DNA from: Eubacteriales bacterium
GTDB taxonomy: Bacteria; Bacillota; Clostridia; Lachnospirales; Lachnospiraceae
Length of the DNA stretch: 48,366 nt
Assembly: GCA_030526265.1 (NCBI GenBank)
Contig: JAUNDE010000013.1
Span: 1 to 48,366 of the forward strand
Reading direction: 5' to 3'
Numbering within the stretch: position 1 is the first letter of the stretch; each line of letters opens with the position of its first letter. The translations under genes and the position numbers were made by a program. Positions 8,469 through 17,272 of the stretch are shown here, one piece after another. The notes beneath the pieces were generated by a model. It worked only from the letters and a program-made list of their open reading frames with translations. It made no database searches and was not told the origin of the DNA.

Positions 8469-11400
8469 TTGAAAAATAAAATAAAAAAATTCTCAAAAGG
8501 AGATTTTCAGTTCACAAGACCAGAAATTGTATTTCCTGAGACAAGCCTGATACTTACAATTGGCGAGGGAGAAATATATAAAGGATATTTCATGATCAAG
8601 AACAATGCTGAAGGAAAGATAAGGGGAATTGTCTATCCTTCATCTTTTCGTATGCGCTGTATAGAACAGGGATTTGAAGGGAATCCTGTCAAGGTTTCTT
8701 TCGAGTATGATGGTCGTGGGCTTCGACCGGGATTCGTTGAACATGGTGATTTTACGGTTGTCTGTACAGGAGGAGAATATCATCTTCCATTTACTGCAAT
8801 CATTGAAAAGCCTTATGTAATGACAAATTATGGAAAGGTTCAAAATACAGATGATTTTCGTAAATTAGCGATCAAGGATTATGCAGAGGCTCAAAAGCTG
8901 TTCAGATCACGTGAATTTTACGAAGTACTTAAGTATGAAGATAAACGCGTATTTTATCTGTATGATAATATGAGAAAATGGTCGCTTGGTGAACAGGCGA
9001 TGGAGGAATTTCTTGTTGGAATTAAACAAAAGGAATGTATTTTTCTGACACTTCCTGGAGAAGGAATGTATTTCGAAGACTTAAATGAAGTCACAAAAGG
9101 AATGATGTCAATACAAAAAAATACATGGGGATACATGCCAATTCAGATTAGCACTGAAGGTGATTTTCTGTTTGTTGGCAGATCAAAGATCACAACGGAT
9201 GATTTCATCGGCAATGTCTATCAGATGGAATTTTTGATCAATCCTGAGAAAATGCATGCAGGAAGAAATTTTGGAAAAATCTATTTTGAGACACCTTATG
9301 AGACTCTTGCGTATGATGTTGAGGTGATTCAGAATATTGAGTTTACAGAAAATCATAGAGAAATCGAGTTTTTAATGGCCCAGCTCTTAAAGGAATATAT
9401 TTCCATGACAGCCGGAAGAACAGAACTTGACAATTGGGTAGACAGTGCGAGTGAAAAGACAAAGAAAATGTGTCAATATGCACCGATGGACGAGTTCCTG
9501 CAATTATTACAGGCACATGTATATTATCGCGGGAATAGAATCGATGATGCGAAATGGATTTTGGAAAACTACAATTATAATCGTTTTGCTATTGGACAGG
9601 ATCCTGTCAGTAATGCCTATTATCTGTACCTGACAGCGAAAATCAGAGGGGCAGGGAGTCATGTTGAGCGGGCAATTGATGAAATCGGAAAGATATACCT
9701 CAGACACCAGGATTCTGTTATATTATTGTTGATTCTTCTTAATCTGGATCCACAATATAAGGATGTGAACCGAAGATTCAGGGCATTAGAACAACATTAT
9801 TATTCATATGAACCGAATGAGATTTTGTTTTTACTCGAAGCATATATGTGCATGAGTGAAAAAAATATCCTGTTAAAAAAATTGGGGAAATTTGAATTTG
9901 CCATTTTAAATTTTGCTGTAAAATATCGGATGCTTTCAAAAGAATTTGCGTTATATTTTGAAAATCTTGCCAGCCAGCAGAAGGTCTATAATCCGCTCTT
10001 GTTCCAGATTTTGAAAAAAACATACCAAATGTATCCGGAGACAATGATTTTAAATACAATCTGTACATTGTTGATCAAAGGAAATAAATTAGAACATAAG
10101 TATTTTGAATGGTATCAGAAAGCAGTTGATGCTGAATTAAAAATTGCTCAGTTATATGAGTATTATATGTCTACAATAGAAGAAGAGAATGTCAGAGAGG
10201 CGCTGCCAAGGTCGATATTCTTGTATTTTATGCATGGTAATAATTTGAATTATAAAAAGGCCGCACTGTTATATGCGAACCTTGTAACATATGAAGAATA
10301 TGCGAGTGATCTATCTATCAGTTACCGTGAGCAGATGGTTGCATTTGCATGGGATCAGCTTTTGAAGAGACACATCACCGAATCATTAAAAATATTGTAT
10401 AAAAAATTCTGTACGGAAGAAGAAATGACAGGTGAACGATTGGAGGCAATGAGAGATATCTGTCATGCATATGAAGTGAAAACAAAAGTACAGAACCTCA
10501 AATGTGTCCTTGTGATTGAAAAAGATGGTTCAATTATCCAGCGTGTTCCTATCAAAAAAGGACGGGCAGTTGTTTATCTGTATGACAAAGAAGCGAGGAT
10601 CATATGGGAAGGTATAAATGGATTACATTACACTGACTCTATTGCTTTTGAAACAAAACGTTTGTTTTATGAACCACGTTATCTTGATATGTGTAAAAAA
10701 TATATGTCAAGACTTTCGAACTGGACAAGTGAAGGAAATAAACCAGAAGTAAATGTGGAGAATATTAAACAGTTCGGAATACGTGTATTTGATATTAAGG
10801 ACGTATTCCAGTTTTGCAGTAAAAAAATCCGTGAAGATAATTATGATGAAGATGAATTTATGCTTTATCTTAGTTTTGAACTGTTTAAGAGGAAACAATT
10901 CGATAAAGTAACACTGAATTATCTTTCGAATTATTATTGCGGATCTACAAGAAATATGAAACTGTTATGGAGAGCTGCAAAAGAACATGAGATTCCTGTT
11001 TCAAAGCTTGGCGAAAAAATCATTACTCAAATGCTTTTCTCGGAGCAGATGATTGGAGAGGAAGCAATTTTTGTAGATTATTATCTGAACGGCAACCCGT
11101 ATTTTCGTTTGAAACAAGCATATCTTGCATATGTCTGTAAAGAATACTTTGTATATAATCGAGATACAGATGATGCAATTTTCCAGATTATTCTTAATGA
11201 AGAGTATCATGAAGAAGAATTGGCAGATATTTGTAAAATCGCGCTTTTGAAATATTTTTCTGATAAAGAAATTACTGAAAAAGCGGAACCTGTTTTGCAC
11301 AGATATATGATGGCATTGTGTGAGAAACAGATTGTTTTTCCGTTTTATTTAAAATTCAAAGAAGAATGGTTAAGAGAAATGCAGCTGTTTGATAAAACAA

Positions 11401-11765
11401 TGATCTCTTATCAGGCAGAACATGGCGGTAAAGTGAAAATTGTTTATAAAATGAAACATGGTGAGTATGAAGAATTGGGATATCAGTCAGAAGGATTGAC
11501 TCCGATGTACGCTAATATTTATGTAAAAGATTTTGTGCTTTTTGGAGATGATTCTGTAAAATATTCATTCCAGGAAGTGTGTGACAAGGATCAGACTTCC
11601 TACATACAGGACGAAAAAGTATTGAAGCAGGATAGAATCGTTCCGAAAATCGGAAAGTATGGAAAACTGTTTGCAATGTCAAAAATGGGAAGTGCGGAAC
11701 GCAAGCTTGAGATGATGAAATATGAGCAGGAATTACAATTTGCAGAGCAGATTTTTAAAGCTTAA
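8469..11765 (+). CDS. Large beta-domain/helical-repeat protein of unknown function (recalled as DUF5717-like)
   Basis: 1098 residues if started at TTG 8469 (1105 from ATG 8448). No signal peptide, membrane segment, Walker motif or catalytic motif is seen, so a cytoplasmic scaffold is likely. The N-terminal ~110 residues read as an Ig-like beta-sandwich ('YKGYFMIKNNAEGKIRG...HLPFTAIIEKPY'), and a second beta domain lies near residues 190-295. A long, Tyr/Leu-rich helical region resembling degenerate TPR or HEAT-like repeats spans ~310-660 and resumes at ~740-950. Beta segments recur near 665-725 and at the C terminus (~970-1060). I recall this family as DUF5717, neighbour of DUF5716, in Lachnospiraceae; this could not be checked. 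It is 20 bases upstream of the Hsp70-like gene and co-directional, suggesting one complex. Confidence 0.75.
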   Translation: MKNKIKKFSKGDFQFTRPEIVFPETSLILTIGEGEIYKGYFMIKNNAEGKIRGIVYPSSFRMRCIEQGFEGNPVKVSFEYDGRGLRPGFVEHGDFTVVCTGGEYHLPFTAIIEKPYVMTNYGKVQNTDDFRKLAIKDYAEAQKLFRSREFYEVLKYEDKRVFYLYDNMRKWSLGEQAMEEFLVGIKQKECIFLTLPGEGMYFEDLNEVTKGMMSIQKNTWGYMPIQISTEGDFLFVGRSKITTDDFIGNVYQMEFLINPEKMHAGRNFGKIYFETPYETLAYDVEVIQNIEFTENHREIEFLMAQLLKEYISMTAGRTELDNWVDSASEKTKKMCQYAPMDEFLQLLQAHVYYRGNRIDDAKWILENYNYNRFAIGQDPVSNAYYLYLTAKIRGAGSHVERAIDEIGKIYLRHQDSVILLLILLNLDPQYKDVNRRFRALEQHYYSYEPNEILFLLEAYMCMSEKNILLKKLGKFEFAILNFAVKYRMLSKEFALYFENLASQQKVYNPLLFQILKKTYQMYPETMILNTICTLLIKGNKLEHKYFEWYQKAVDAELKIAQLYEYYMSTIEEENVREALPRSIFLYFMHGNNLNYKKAALLYANLVTYEEYASDLSISYREQMVAFAWDQLLKRHITESLKILYKKFCTEEEMTGERLEAMRDICHAYEVKTKVQNLKCVLVIEKDGSIIQRVPIKKGRAVVYLYDKEARIIWEGINGLHYTDSIAFETKRLFYEPRYLDMCKKYMSRLSNWTSEGNKPEVNVENIKQFGIRVFDIKDVFQFCSKKIREDNYDEDEFMLYLSFELFKRKQFDKVTLNYLSNYYCGSTRNMKLLWRAAKEHEIPVSKLGEKIITQMLFSEQMIGEEAIFVDYYLNGNPYFRLKQAYLAYVCKEYFVYNRDTDDAIFQIILNEEYHEEELADICKIALLKYFSDKEITEKAEPVLHRYMMALCEKQIVFPFYLKFKEEWLREMQLFDKTMISYQAEHGGKVKIVYKMKHGEYEELGYQSEGLTPMYANIYVKDFVLFGDDSVKYSFQEVCDKDQTSYIQDEKVLKQDRIVPKIGKYGKLFAMSKMGSAERKLEMMKYEQELQFAEQIFKA

Positions 11766-11785
11766 GGCGAAGGAGGAAGTACCGG

Positions 11786-13069
11786 GTGAAAAGCGGTAAT
11801 ATACTTGGACTTGAACTGAATAATGATTTTTGTCAGATAAGTTATTATGACCGAGAAAAACACGAGCCAAAAACATTGGAAGTTTCCGTTGATAATTTTC
11901 AGATTCCACTTCTTCTTGGTTATTTTCAAGACAAATGGATCTATGGAAAAGAAGCAAAGAGATTACAGGAAGTAAGTGCGGAAAATGTGGTGACGGACTT
12001 GTACTCGAAAGCTCTGCATCAGGAAAAGGTTGAGATATGTGGTCAGGTGAAAGATGCTGTCTGGCTGCTCGCGAAGTATTTCCAGCTGGCACTTCATAAA
12101 TTTAAAAATATTTCTTTTTTGACATTTTCGGTTCCTGAAAGTAATATTGACGTAAGTAATATATTAAAAAGAATCGGAAATTATATTGGTGTTGCAAAAG
12201 AGTGTGTTTTTGTTCAGGATTTTAAAGAAAGCTTTTGCTATTATATGTTCTATCAACCAAAGGAATTGTGGCAGTATGAATCAGCTTTGTTCTATTGTGA
12301 CCGAAATGAAATTCGTGCTTACATGCTTCGCAGACTGAAAACGATCAGTGGCAGAGGTGCAGATATGTTTGTTACGGTAGATGAAGTAGCCAGTGCGAAA
12401 ATGAAGGAACTTGCTGCAGTTTATCCTGTTTTGAATGTTGATAAAGTAAAAGATGCTGATGAGCGTTTTAAAACATTTATTCAGGGAGTATTTGACAAAA
12501 AAGTCGTTTCGTCTGTTTTTTTGACAGGAGAGGGATTTGAAAACAACTGGTATCCGGCTTCTTTAAAAGTACTTTGTAATGGACGTCGTGCATTTATAGG
12601 AAATAATCTCTATAGTAAAGGGGCTTGCTATACATCGTATCACAAAGCAAAAGGTGAAGAAGATATGCCGATCTATCTGGACGGGACAAAAATGATGGAG
12701 CAGATTTGTCTGAGAATGCGTGTGCATGGAAAAGAAGGATGGTACCCGATCGTTGAATGGGGAAGTCACTGGTATGAATCCGATGGACAGTGGGAAGTAC
12801 TGTTAGAAGACAAATCTGATATAGAGATTCATATTGAGTCGCTTGCAACAGGAGAATTGCAGGCAGAAACAGTTTCTTTGGAAGGACTTCCAAATCGAAA
12901 AGATTATGCATTACGTCTTGCGATTGAGACAATGTTTTTAGATGATAGAACCTGCAAGATTTCTTTTAGAGATATAGGGTTCGGAGAATTCTTCCCTTCA
13001 TCTGGTTTCGAGGTGGAGAAAACAATTCATTTAGGAGGAAGCAATGGGCAGTTTAATTCTCTGTCATAA
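11786..13069 (+). CDS. Degenerate Hsp70/actin-fold (ASKHA) protein, recalled as DUF5716-like
   Basis: 427 residues from a GTG start with AGGAGG 9 bases upstream. The layout follows Hsp70: an opening strand 'ILGLELNNDFCQISYY' (phosphate-1 position), 'IPLLLGYFQDKWIYGKEAKR' like the IPS..F....VG..AKR stretch of DnaK, 'ISFLTFSVPE' like 'AVITVPA', and 'VFLTGEGFENN..P' (residues 244-256) like the adenosine motif. Residues ~340-405 resemble the Hsp70 substrate-binding beta domain ('LEGLPNR...IETMFLDDRTCKISFRDIGFGE'). The Gly-rich phosphate-2 loop (DLGGGT in DnaK) is replaced by YCDRNE at 170-175, so ATPase activity is doubtful. The homology is inferred by eye. It overlaps the next gene by 26 bases. 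Confidence 0.7.
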   Translation: MKSGNILGLELNNDFCQISYYDREKHEPKTLEVSVDNFQIPLLLGYFQDKWIYGKEAKRLQEVSAENVVTDLYSKALHQEKVEICGQVKDAVWLLAKYFQLALHKFKNISFLTFSVPESNIDVSNILKRIGNYIGVAKECVFVQDFKESFCYYMFYQPKELWQYESALFYCDRNEIRAYMLRRLKTISGRGADMFVTVDEVASAKMKELAAVYPVLNVDKVKDADERFKTFIQGVFDKKVVSSVFLTGEGFENNWYPASLKVLCNGRRAFIGNNLYSKGACYTSYHKAKGEEDMPIYLDGTKMMEQICLRMRVHGKEGWYPIVEWGSHWYESDGQWEVLLEDKSDIEIHIESLATGELQAETVSLEGLPNRKDYALRLAIETMFLDDRTCKISFRDIGFGEFFPSSGFEVEKTIHLGGSNGQFNSLS

Positions 13070-13808
13070 AAAAAAGGCAAAACATCCATATGAAATCTCA
13101 AGAATTCATATGCATATTTATACAATTGAAGAGCTATGCTATTATTTCTGTAATAATCTTTATCTTGTGGATTGTACGATCATTAATCATCAGCTGTGTG
13201 ATTGGATTGATGAAGAGCTGGATCTTTATGAACTAGCAGCAGAGCTTCGCAATCTTTTAGAACAAAACGCTTCGAATGAACAGTTTATTTTGACTGTCTT
13301 GAGTTATGATTCGATTTATTCAGCGGCAGAGATCACAAAGATTCATAATGTGCTGGAGAGATTAAAAAATCAAAATGAAGTAGAACGTGAGAAATACAAG
13401 GCTGATAATTTGCTGAATTCAGATGAGTACTCATCTGCTATTTTGGTCTACCAGTCCATTGTAAATAAAGAGTGGGATGAATCAATAGGAAAAGAATTCT
13501 ACGGAAGAGTATATGGATGTTTGGGTGCGGCATACGGAAGAATGTTTTTGTATGAAGAAGCTGCCAGAATGTATGAAAAAGCAGTTGAAATATGTAAAGA
13601 AGAAAAATATATGAAAGCATTTCATTACTGTTGCTATCGTTATATGACAGAGACAGAATATACAAAAATGTTGTCAAAGGATCCAATATACCTTGCATTG
13701 AACACAGAATTGAAAGAGGAAATCAACCTGGCAAATGAAAAAGCTGATTTCAACATTTCTGACGAGTGTTTTGAACAGTGGAAAAAAGAATATCGAAAGA
13801 TTGATTAA
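13044..13808 (+). CDS. TPR-like protein of the Hsp70-like cluster
   Basis: 254 residues, starting inside the end of the preceding gene with AGGAGG 5-7 bases upstream, so translation is probably coupled. The N-terminal half (residues ~25-115) is helical and begins 'IYTIEELCYYFCNNLYLVD', not matching a family I know. Residues ~115-200 look like two or three TPR helices ('EFYGRVYGCLGAAYGRMFLYEEAARMYEKAVEICKEEKYM'). TPR proteins commonly act as Hsp70 partners, so a co-chaperone or adaptor role for the neighbour is a reasonable inference, not shown. No signal peptide or membrane segment. purB follows 38 bases downstream with no terminator between. Confidence 0.7.
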   Translation: MGSLILCHKKKAKHPYEISRIHMHIYTIEELCYYFCNNLYLVDCTIINHQLCDWIDEELDLYELAAELRNLLEQNASNEQFILTVLSYDSIYSAAEITKIHNVLERLKNQNEVEREKYKADNLLNSDEYSSAILVYQSIVNKEWDESIGKEFYGRVYGCLGAAYGRMFLYEEAARMYEKAVEICKEEKYMKAFHYCCYRYMTETEYTKMLSKDPIYLALNTELKEEINLANEKADFNISDECFEQWKKEYRKID

Positions 13809-13846
13809 AAATAAAAATGTTTTTTACAACAAAGGAGGAAGAAACA

Positions 13847-15280
13847 ATGAAATATGACAAATACCAGAGCCCGTTATCAGAGCGTTATGCAAGCAGGGAA
13901 ATGCAGTATGTTTTCTCACCTGATATGAAGTTCCGCACATGGAGAAAACTGTGGATTGCACTTGCTGAGACTGAGAGAGAGCTTGGCCTTGATATAACAG
14001 AAGAACAGATCGCTGAATTAAAAGAGCATGCAGATGATATTAATTACGATGTGGCTAAGGAAAGAGAAAAAATAGTTCGCCATGATGTTATGTCGCATGT
14101 ATATGCATACGGAATACAGTGCCCTAAAGCAAAAGGAATTATTCACTTAGGAGCAACTTCATGTTATGTGGGTGATAATACAGACATTATTGTAATGTCT
14201 GAAGCATTAAAGCTTGTCAGAACAAAACTTGTGAATGTAATTGCTGAACTTGCTGATTTTGCGGAGAAATATAAGGCTCAGCCTACTCTTGCATTTACAC
14301 ACTTTCAGCCTGCACAGCCAACAACCGTTGGCAAACGGGCAACTCTTTGGATTCAGGAATTTTCGATGGATCTCGAGGATCTTGATTATGTGATCAGTAC
14401 ATTGAAATTGCTCGGATCTAAGGGGACGACAGGAACACAGGCAAGCTTCCTTGAACTTTTCGACGGAGATCAGGAGACAATTGATAAGATCGATCCAATG
14501 ATCGCGGAAAAAATGGGATTCAAAGAATGTTATCCGGTTTCAGGACAGACATATTCACGTAAAGTTGATACCAGAGTGTTGAATGTTCTTGCAGGAATTG
14601 CAGCAAGTGCACACAAATTCTCGAATGATATCAGATTACTTCAGCATTTGAAAGAGGTTGAAGAGCCATTCGAGAAAACACAGATTGGATCATCTGCAAT
14701 GGCATATAAGAGAAATCCAATGAGAAGTGAACGTATCGCATCACTTTCCAGATATGTAATGATTGATGCGCTTAATCCTGCAATCACTTCAGCAACACAG
14801 TGGTTTGAGAGAACACTTGATGACTCTGCAAACAAGAGACTAAGTATTCCGGAAGGTTTCCTCGCAATTGATGGAATTCTTGATCTTTGTCTGAATGTTG
14901 TAGATGGACTTGTTGTATATCCAAAAGTAATTGAGAAGAGATTGATGTCAGAATTACCATTTATGGCAACAGAGAATATTATGATGGATGCAGTGAAAGC
15001 AGGCGGAGACAGACAGGAACTTCATGAAAGAATCAGAGAGCTTTCTATGGAAGCCGGGAAGAATGTGAAGGTAGAAGGTCTGGATAATAATCTTCTTGAA
15101 CTGATTGCAAACGATCCTGCATTTAATTTGACGATTGAGGAATTAAAAGAAACAATGGATCCGTCAAAATATACAGGACGTGCAGCTGTCCAGGTTGACA
15201 ATTATCTTTCAAAAGTGATTCGTCCAATGCTTGATAAGAACAAAGATATTCTTGGAGTAAAAGCAGAAATTAACGTTTAG
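13847..15280 (+). CDS. purB: Adenylosuccinate lyase
   Basis: 477 residues from the ATG 8 bases after AGGAGG (13833-13838); an in-frame ATG at 13817 lacks such a site. PurB splits adenylosuccinate to AMP and SAICAR to AICAR, both giving fumarate, in purine synthesis. The fumarase/aspartase superfamily signature 'GSSAMAYKRNPMRSE' holds the mobile catalytic Ser loop, and 'GATSCYVGDNTD' and 'TFEHFQPAQ'-like 'THFQPAQPTT' supply the substrate-binding His and Thr. Full length. It is probably co-transcribed with the three upstream genes of unknown function and ends at an intrinsic terminator. Confidence 0.95.
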   Translation: MKYDKYQSPLSERYASREMQYVFSPDMKFRTWRKLWIALAETERELGLDITEEQIAELKEHADDINYDVAKEREKIVRHDVMSHVYAYGIQCPKAKGIIHLGATSCYVGDNTDIIVMSEALKLVRTKLVNVIAELADFAEKYKAQPTLAFTHFQPAQPTTVGKRATLWIQEFSMDLEDLDYVISTLKLLGSKGTTGTQASFLELFDGDQETIDKIDPMIAEKMGFKECYPVSGQTYSRKVDTRVLNVLAGIAASAHKFSNDIRLLQHLKEVEEPFEKTQIGSSAMAYKRNPMRSERIASLSRYVMIDALNPAITSATQWFERTLDDSANKRLSIPEGFLAIDGILDLCLNVVDGLVVYPKVIEKRLMSELPFMATENIMMDAVKAGGDRQELHERIRELSMEAGKNVKVEGLDNNLLELIANDPAFNLTIEELKETMDPSKYTGRAAVQVDNYLSKVIRPMLDKNKDILGVKAEINV

Positions 15281-15305
15281 AAAAGTACTTCGACAAGATG
15301 AAATT

Positions 15306-15352
15306 CAGGAAATATTGATGTTGATCATAATATCTTTATTTCCTGTTTTTTA
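15306..15352 (+). terminator. Terminator after purB
   Basis: Stem CAGGAAATA (15306-15314) with TATTTCCTG (15337-15345), the loop containing a possible inner stem GATGTT/AATATC, followed by TTTTTT. Confidence 0.75.
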
Positions 15353-15383
15353 TATCTTCAGTTTTTGGAAAGGAGATTTTGGG

Positions 15384-16319
15384 ATGGAAAAATTATATGA
15401 TGTTATCATTCTGGGAGCTGGACCAGCAGGTCTTGCCGCAGCAATTTATGCAGGAAGAAGTAAATTATCTGTTCTTTTAATAGAAAAGGGAGTAGATGGT
15501 GGACAGATTTCTGCAACTGATTCCATAGAAAACTATCCAGGACAGATGATAGAGGATGAAACAGGGGTTTCTTTATCATCCAGAATGGGGCTGCAGGCAG
15601 ATAAATTTGGTGTTGAAAGAGTAAGAGATTCTATTCATAAGGTTGAACTGGAACAGGATATTAAAGTATTTGAAGGAGATAAGGCAGTGTATAGGGCCCG
15701 GTATGCAATTATTGCAACCGGGGCACATCCAAGGCCGATTGGATGTGAGAATGAAGAAACGTACAGGGGCCAGGGAATTTCATATTGTGCAACGTGTGAT
15801 GCAAACTTTTTTACCGGACTTGATGTATATGTTGCGGGTGGTGGAGATGCGGCTGTGGAAGAGGCAATTTATCTGACAAGATTTGCAAAGAAAGTAACGA
15901 TCATACACAGACGTGATCAGTTGAGAGCTGCAAAAATCATTCAGGAAAGAGCGTTTGCCAACCCGAAGATTGATTTTATCTGGGACAGCATAATTGAAAG
16001 TGCAAATGGTAAAGGAATCTTGCAGGGACTTACAATTAAAAATGTGAAAACAGGTCAACGAACGGAGATTGAAGCAGATCCTGCAGATGGTATGATCGGC
16101 CTGTTTGGATTTGTTGGAAATCAGCCCAATACTGTGATGTTCCAGGGGATTTTGGAACTTGATGAGCGTGGATATATAAAAACTGATGAGGAAATGCATA
16201 CGAATATCGAAGGTGTATTTGCGGCTGGCGATGTAAGACAAAAAAGTGTCAGACAGGTGATCACAGCCGCTGCAGATGGGGCGATTGCAGCGGTGCATGT
16301 ATCTGAAAAATTCATATAA
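15384..16319 (+). CDS. trxB: Thioredoxin-disulfide reductase family flavoprotein
   Basis: 311 residues from the ATG 8 bases after AGGAG (15371-15375); an in-frame ATG further upstream lies inside the purB terminator region and is rejected. FAD-binding 'GAGPAGLAAAIYAGR' opens the protein; the redox-active pair is in 'SYCATCDANFF' (Cys-Ala-Thr-Cys); 'VAGGGDAAVEEAIYL' is the NAD(P)H-binding Rossmann loop followed by 'HRRDQLRA', where the Arg-rich HRRxxxR favours NADPH; 'GVFAAGDVR' closes the FAD site. It keeps the family length. No thioredoxin gene is adjacent, so its protein partner must lie elsewhere, or it is a flavodoxin/glutaredoxin-linked relative. Confidence 0.88.
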   Translation: MEKLYDVIILGAGPAGLAAAIYAGRSKLSVLLIEKGVDGGQISATDSIENYPGQMIEDETGVSLSSRMGLQADKFGVERVRDSIHKVELEQDIKVFEGDKAVYRARYAIIATGAHPRPIGCENEETYRGQGISYCATCDANFFTGLDVYVAGGGDAAVEEAIYLTRFAKKVTIIHRRDQLRAAKIIQERAFANPKIDFIWDSIIESANGKGILQGLTIKNVKTGQRTEIEADPADGMIGLFGFVGNQPNTVMFQGILELDERGYIKTDEEMHTNIEGVFAAGDVRQKSVRQVITAAADGAIAAVHVSEKFI

Positions 16320-16360
16320 ATCACAATTGTCAAATGTTTATAAGTAAAAGGAATGAAAAA

Positions 16361-17191
16361 ATGAGTATTTTGATTTGTAATTATAAGATGATGGATACAG
16401 AAATGTTTCGAAAGACAGCAGGCCAATTGATCGGTGTGATTCTTCTGTTGATCTCACTTGCTGTTTCATCAAAGTATGAGCAATTTGAACCAAAAACAGA
16501 ATGCAACATAAAGGCGGGGTCTTCTTTATCGGAATCTGGAATGAATGATTATCTAAGTAGTTTGAATCTGAGCGTCTCAGATGTGATCTCAAAAAATACA
16601 GTTGTTGATCATGAGAAGTTATTGCCAGAATTGATTTACCCGATCATGATTGATGAAAATAGTGACCTGAAATCAGAGCATTTGATAGATAGTGCTTCTT
16701 TAGCTGATGTTAATAAAGCTGCAAACACAGATGTCTCGCTTGAATTACCAATTGTATCTCAAGAAGGGACTATTGCAGAACCAGTGGAGTCAACGATTGT
16801 TCCTGATCAAACAGAGGAGCCGGCGATTATTCCGGAGGAAACAGATGAAGAAATAAACGATCTTGCTCCGGAAGAGCCGGTCACATATGTAACAGAAACT
16901 GGTTTTGAATATAATGAAAACGGTATGATTGTATCGTGTGCGGGATATATGAATTTCGATGGAGTTTTGGTACTTCCGTCCGATATTGCCTGCAGAGGTA
17001 TTACAGCAGCTGCAATCGCAGACATTCCTGGAGAAATATTCGAAGTATATATTCCTTCAAATATTGTTGAAATCGAACAGGGTGCATTTAATTGTCTGAC
17101 TGATTTGTGGTATGTTGAGGTTCAGTCAGGAAATCCTGTATATATGAGTATTGAAGGAGAATTGTATTATTTGAACGGAACAAAGTTTTAA
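16361..17191 (+). CDS. Membrane-anchored protein with acidic stalk and BspA-type leucine-rich repeat
   Basis: 276 residues from the ATG 8 bases after AAAGGAA; an in-frame ATG at 16334 has no ribosome binding site. A hydrophobic segment at residues ~17-32 (QLIGVILLLISLAV) is a signal anchor. An acidic, Pro/Glu-rich stalk (~125-170, many E/P/T) precedes ~90 C-terminal residues in the BspA/LRR_5 style: 'VYIPSNIVEIEQGAFNCLTDLWYVEVQSGNP' and a closing 'SIEGELYYLNGT' typical of the last repeat. This predicts a small surface protein with only one or two repeats, possibly adhesive. Function not established. Confidence 0.65.
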   Translation: MSILICNYKMMDTEMFRKTAGQLIGVILLLISLAVSSKYEQFEPKTECNIKAGSSLSESGMNDYLSSLNLSVSDVISKNTVVDHEKLLPELIYPIMIDENSDLKSEHLIDSASLADVNKAANTDVSLELPIVSQEGTIAEPVESTIVPDQTEEPAIIPEETDEEINDLAPEEPVTYVTETGFEYNENGMIVSCAGYMNFDGVLVLPSDIACRGITAAAIADIPGEIFEVYIPSNIVEIEQGAFNCLTDLWYVEVQSGNPVYMSIEGELYYLNGTKF

Positions 17192-17224
17192 AAGTCTTGA
17201 TTGTGTACTGTGTGTCTGTTAAAA

Positions 17225-17252
17225 TTGATTTTATGATTATTGTTAATATATT
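17225..17252 (+). promoter_or_regulatory. Possible promoter of gltX
   Basis: TTGATT (17225-17230), 16-base spacer, TATATT (17247-17252). The gap before gltX is only ~80 bases, too short for a T-box leader. Confidence 0.4.
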
Positions 17253-17272
17253 TAGAAATGGAGATATAGGAC

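Noticed and set aside
15315-15383. N-terminal hydrophobic extension of the thioredoxin reductase-like gene
   Set aside because: It lies over the purB terminator; AGGAG before the ATG at 15384 gives the standard FAD-motif start.
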